The notes under the pieces were generated by a model that saw nothing but the letters and a program-made list of their open reading frames with translations, made no database searches and was not told the DNA's origin. This document shows, piece after piece, positions 63,871 through 64,000 of a stretch of DNA of 64,000 nucleotides (the stretch's first letter is position 1; every line of letters starts with the position of its first letter). The DNA is from Bradyrhizobium sp. 141 (GTDB lineage Bacteria; Pseudomonadota; Alphaproteobacteria; Rhizobiales; Xanthobacteraceae), in assembly GCF_023074055.1 (NCBI RefSeq), contig NZ_JADPKR010000058.1, positions 1 to 64,000 of the forward strand, given 5' to 3'. Position numbers and translations under genes: made by a program.

Positions 63871-64000
63871 TCAAAACACCTTGCGGATCCAGTTGTGCGG
63901 ATCGTTGGTGCGGCCATACTGGATGTCGACGAGCTGCTTGCGCAGGCCCATGGCGACGGGACCGGCGGCACCGCCGCTGATCTCGAAATCTCCGCTCACC
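63871..64000 (-). CDS. ilvE: C-terminal end of branched-chain aminotransferase
   Basis: Only the last 42 codons are present: it runs off the window. The end SGDFEISGGAAGPVAMGLRK and QLVDIQYGRTNDPHNWIRKVF resembles a type II BCAT C-terminus (LDIQYGR..W..V). The assignment rests on this short stretch. Confidence 0.6.
   Translation of the reverse strand, partial: VSGDFEISGGAAGPVAMGLRKQLVDIQYGRTNDPHNWIRKVF

Overview
The window reads as chromosomal housekeeping sequence from a high-GC alphaproteobacterium of the Bradyrhizobium type. The evidence is the gene families (PdhS-like soluble kinase, RibH2 under an FMN riboswitch, long alphaproteobacterial HisRS and UvrB, DUF992, two Omp31/25-like porins), the neighbour orders lgt/methyltransferase/pgeF and rplY/pth/ychF, and many intergenic palindromic repeats typical of that group. 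There are no complete rRNA or tRNA genes, no CRISPR array, and no integrase or transposase. The genus is inferred from style and was not tested by a search.

Layout. 1-6 kb: a multi-PAS histidine kinase converging on a chemotaxis receptor. 6-10.6 kb: a thiolase, then serC and serA (serine biosynthesis) with a possible serC-type leader RNA. 10.6-14 kb: small proteins, a GNAT acetyltransferase, a GST and two outer-membrane beta-barrels. 14-20.4 kb: Fsr-like efflux, glmM, an FMN-dependent hydroxy-acid dehydrogenase, a secreted DUF5666-like protein and aroE. 20.4-27.2 kb: a XRE regulator beside a SulP permease, an EF-G-like GTPase with an altered G3 motif, DUF992 and aspartate aminotransferase. 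27.8-32 kb: GST, membrane micro-proteins, a PAS membrane protein, GNAT, an aldo/keto reductase and an IsdG-type haem monooxygenase. 32-35.7 kb: a frameshifted DUF559 nuclease between two 221-bp direct repeats, then the DUF1800/DUF1501 export pair. 35.7-39.7 kb: CWC protein, GST, and a TauE/SafE exporter operon divergent from a LysR regulator. 39.7-48.8 kb: uvrB, two SnoaL-like proteins, uncharacterised proteins and two MaoC-like proteins. 48.7-52 kb: rplY, pth, ychF and ubiK. 52-56.6 kb: dienelactone hydrolase, lgt, MidA-like methyltransferase, pgeF and a lipoprotein. 56.7-64 kb: prs, FMN riboswitch-ribH2, YbjN, proC, a FlK-like thioesterase, a tautomerase, hisS, DUF2314 and the 3' end of a probable ilvE.

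The genes serve amino-acid synthesis (serA, serC, aroE, proC, aatA, probably ilvE), nucleotide and cofactor supply (prs, ribH2, ubiK), translation (hisS, pth, rplY, ychF, EF-G-like) and the envelope (glmM, lgt, porins). The least explained material lies between genes. At least four palindromic repeat families recur; two copies carry nested palindromic insertions. The most unusual locus is the 221-bp repeat / DUF559 / 221-bp repeat unit at 32.05-32.87 kb, where two unrelated genes both stop at the same repeat terminus. Two good operator-like inverted repeats lie upstream of the dienelactone hydrolase and the XRE-SulP genes.
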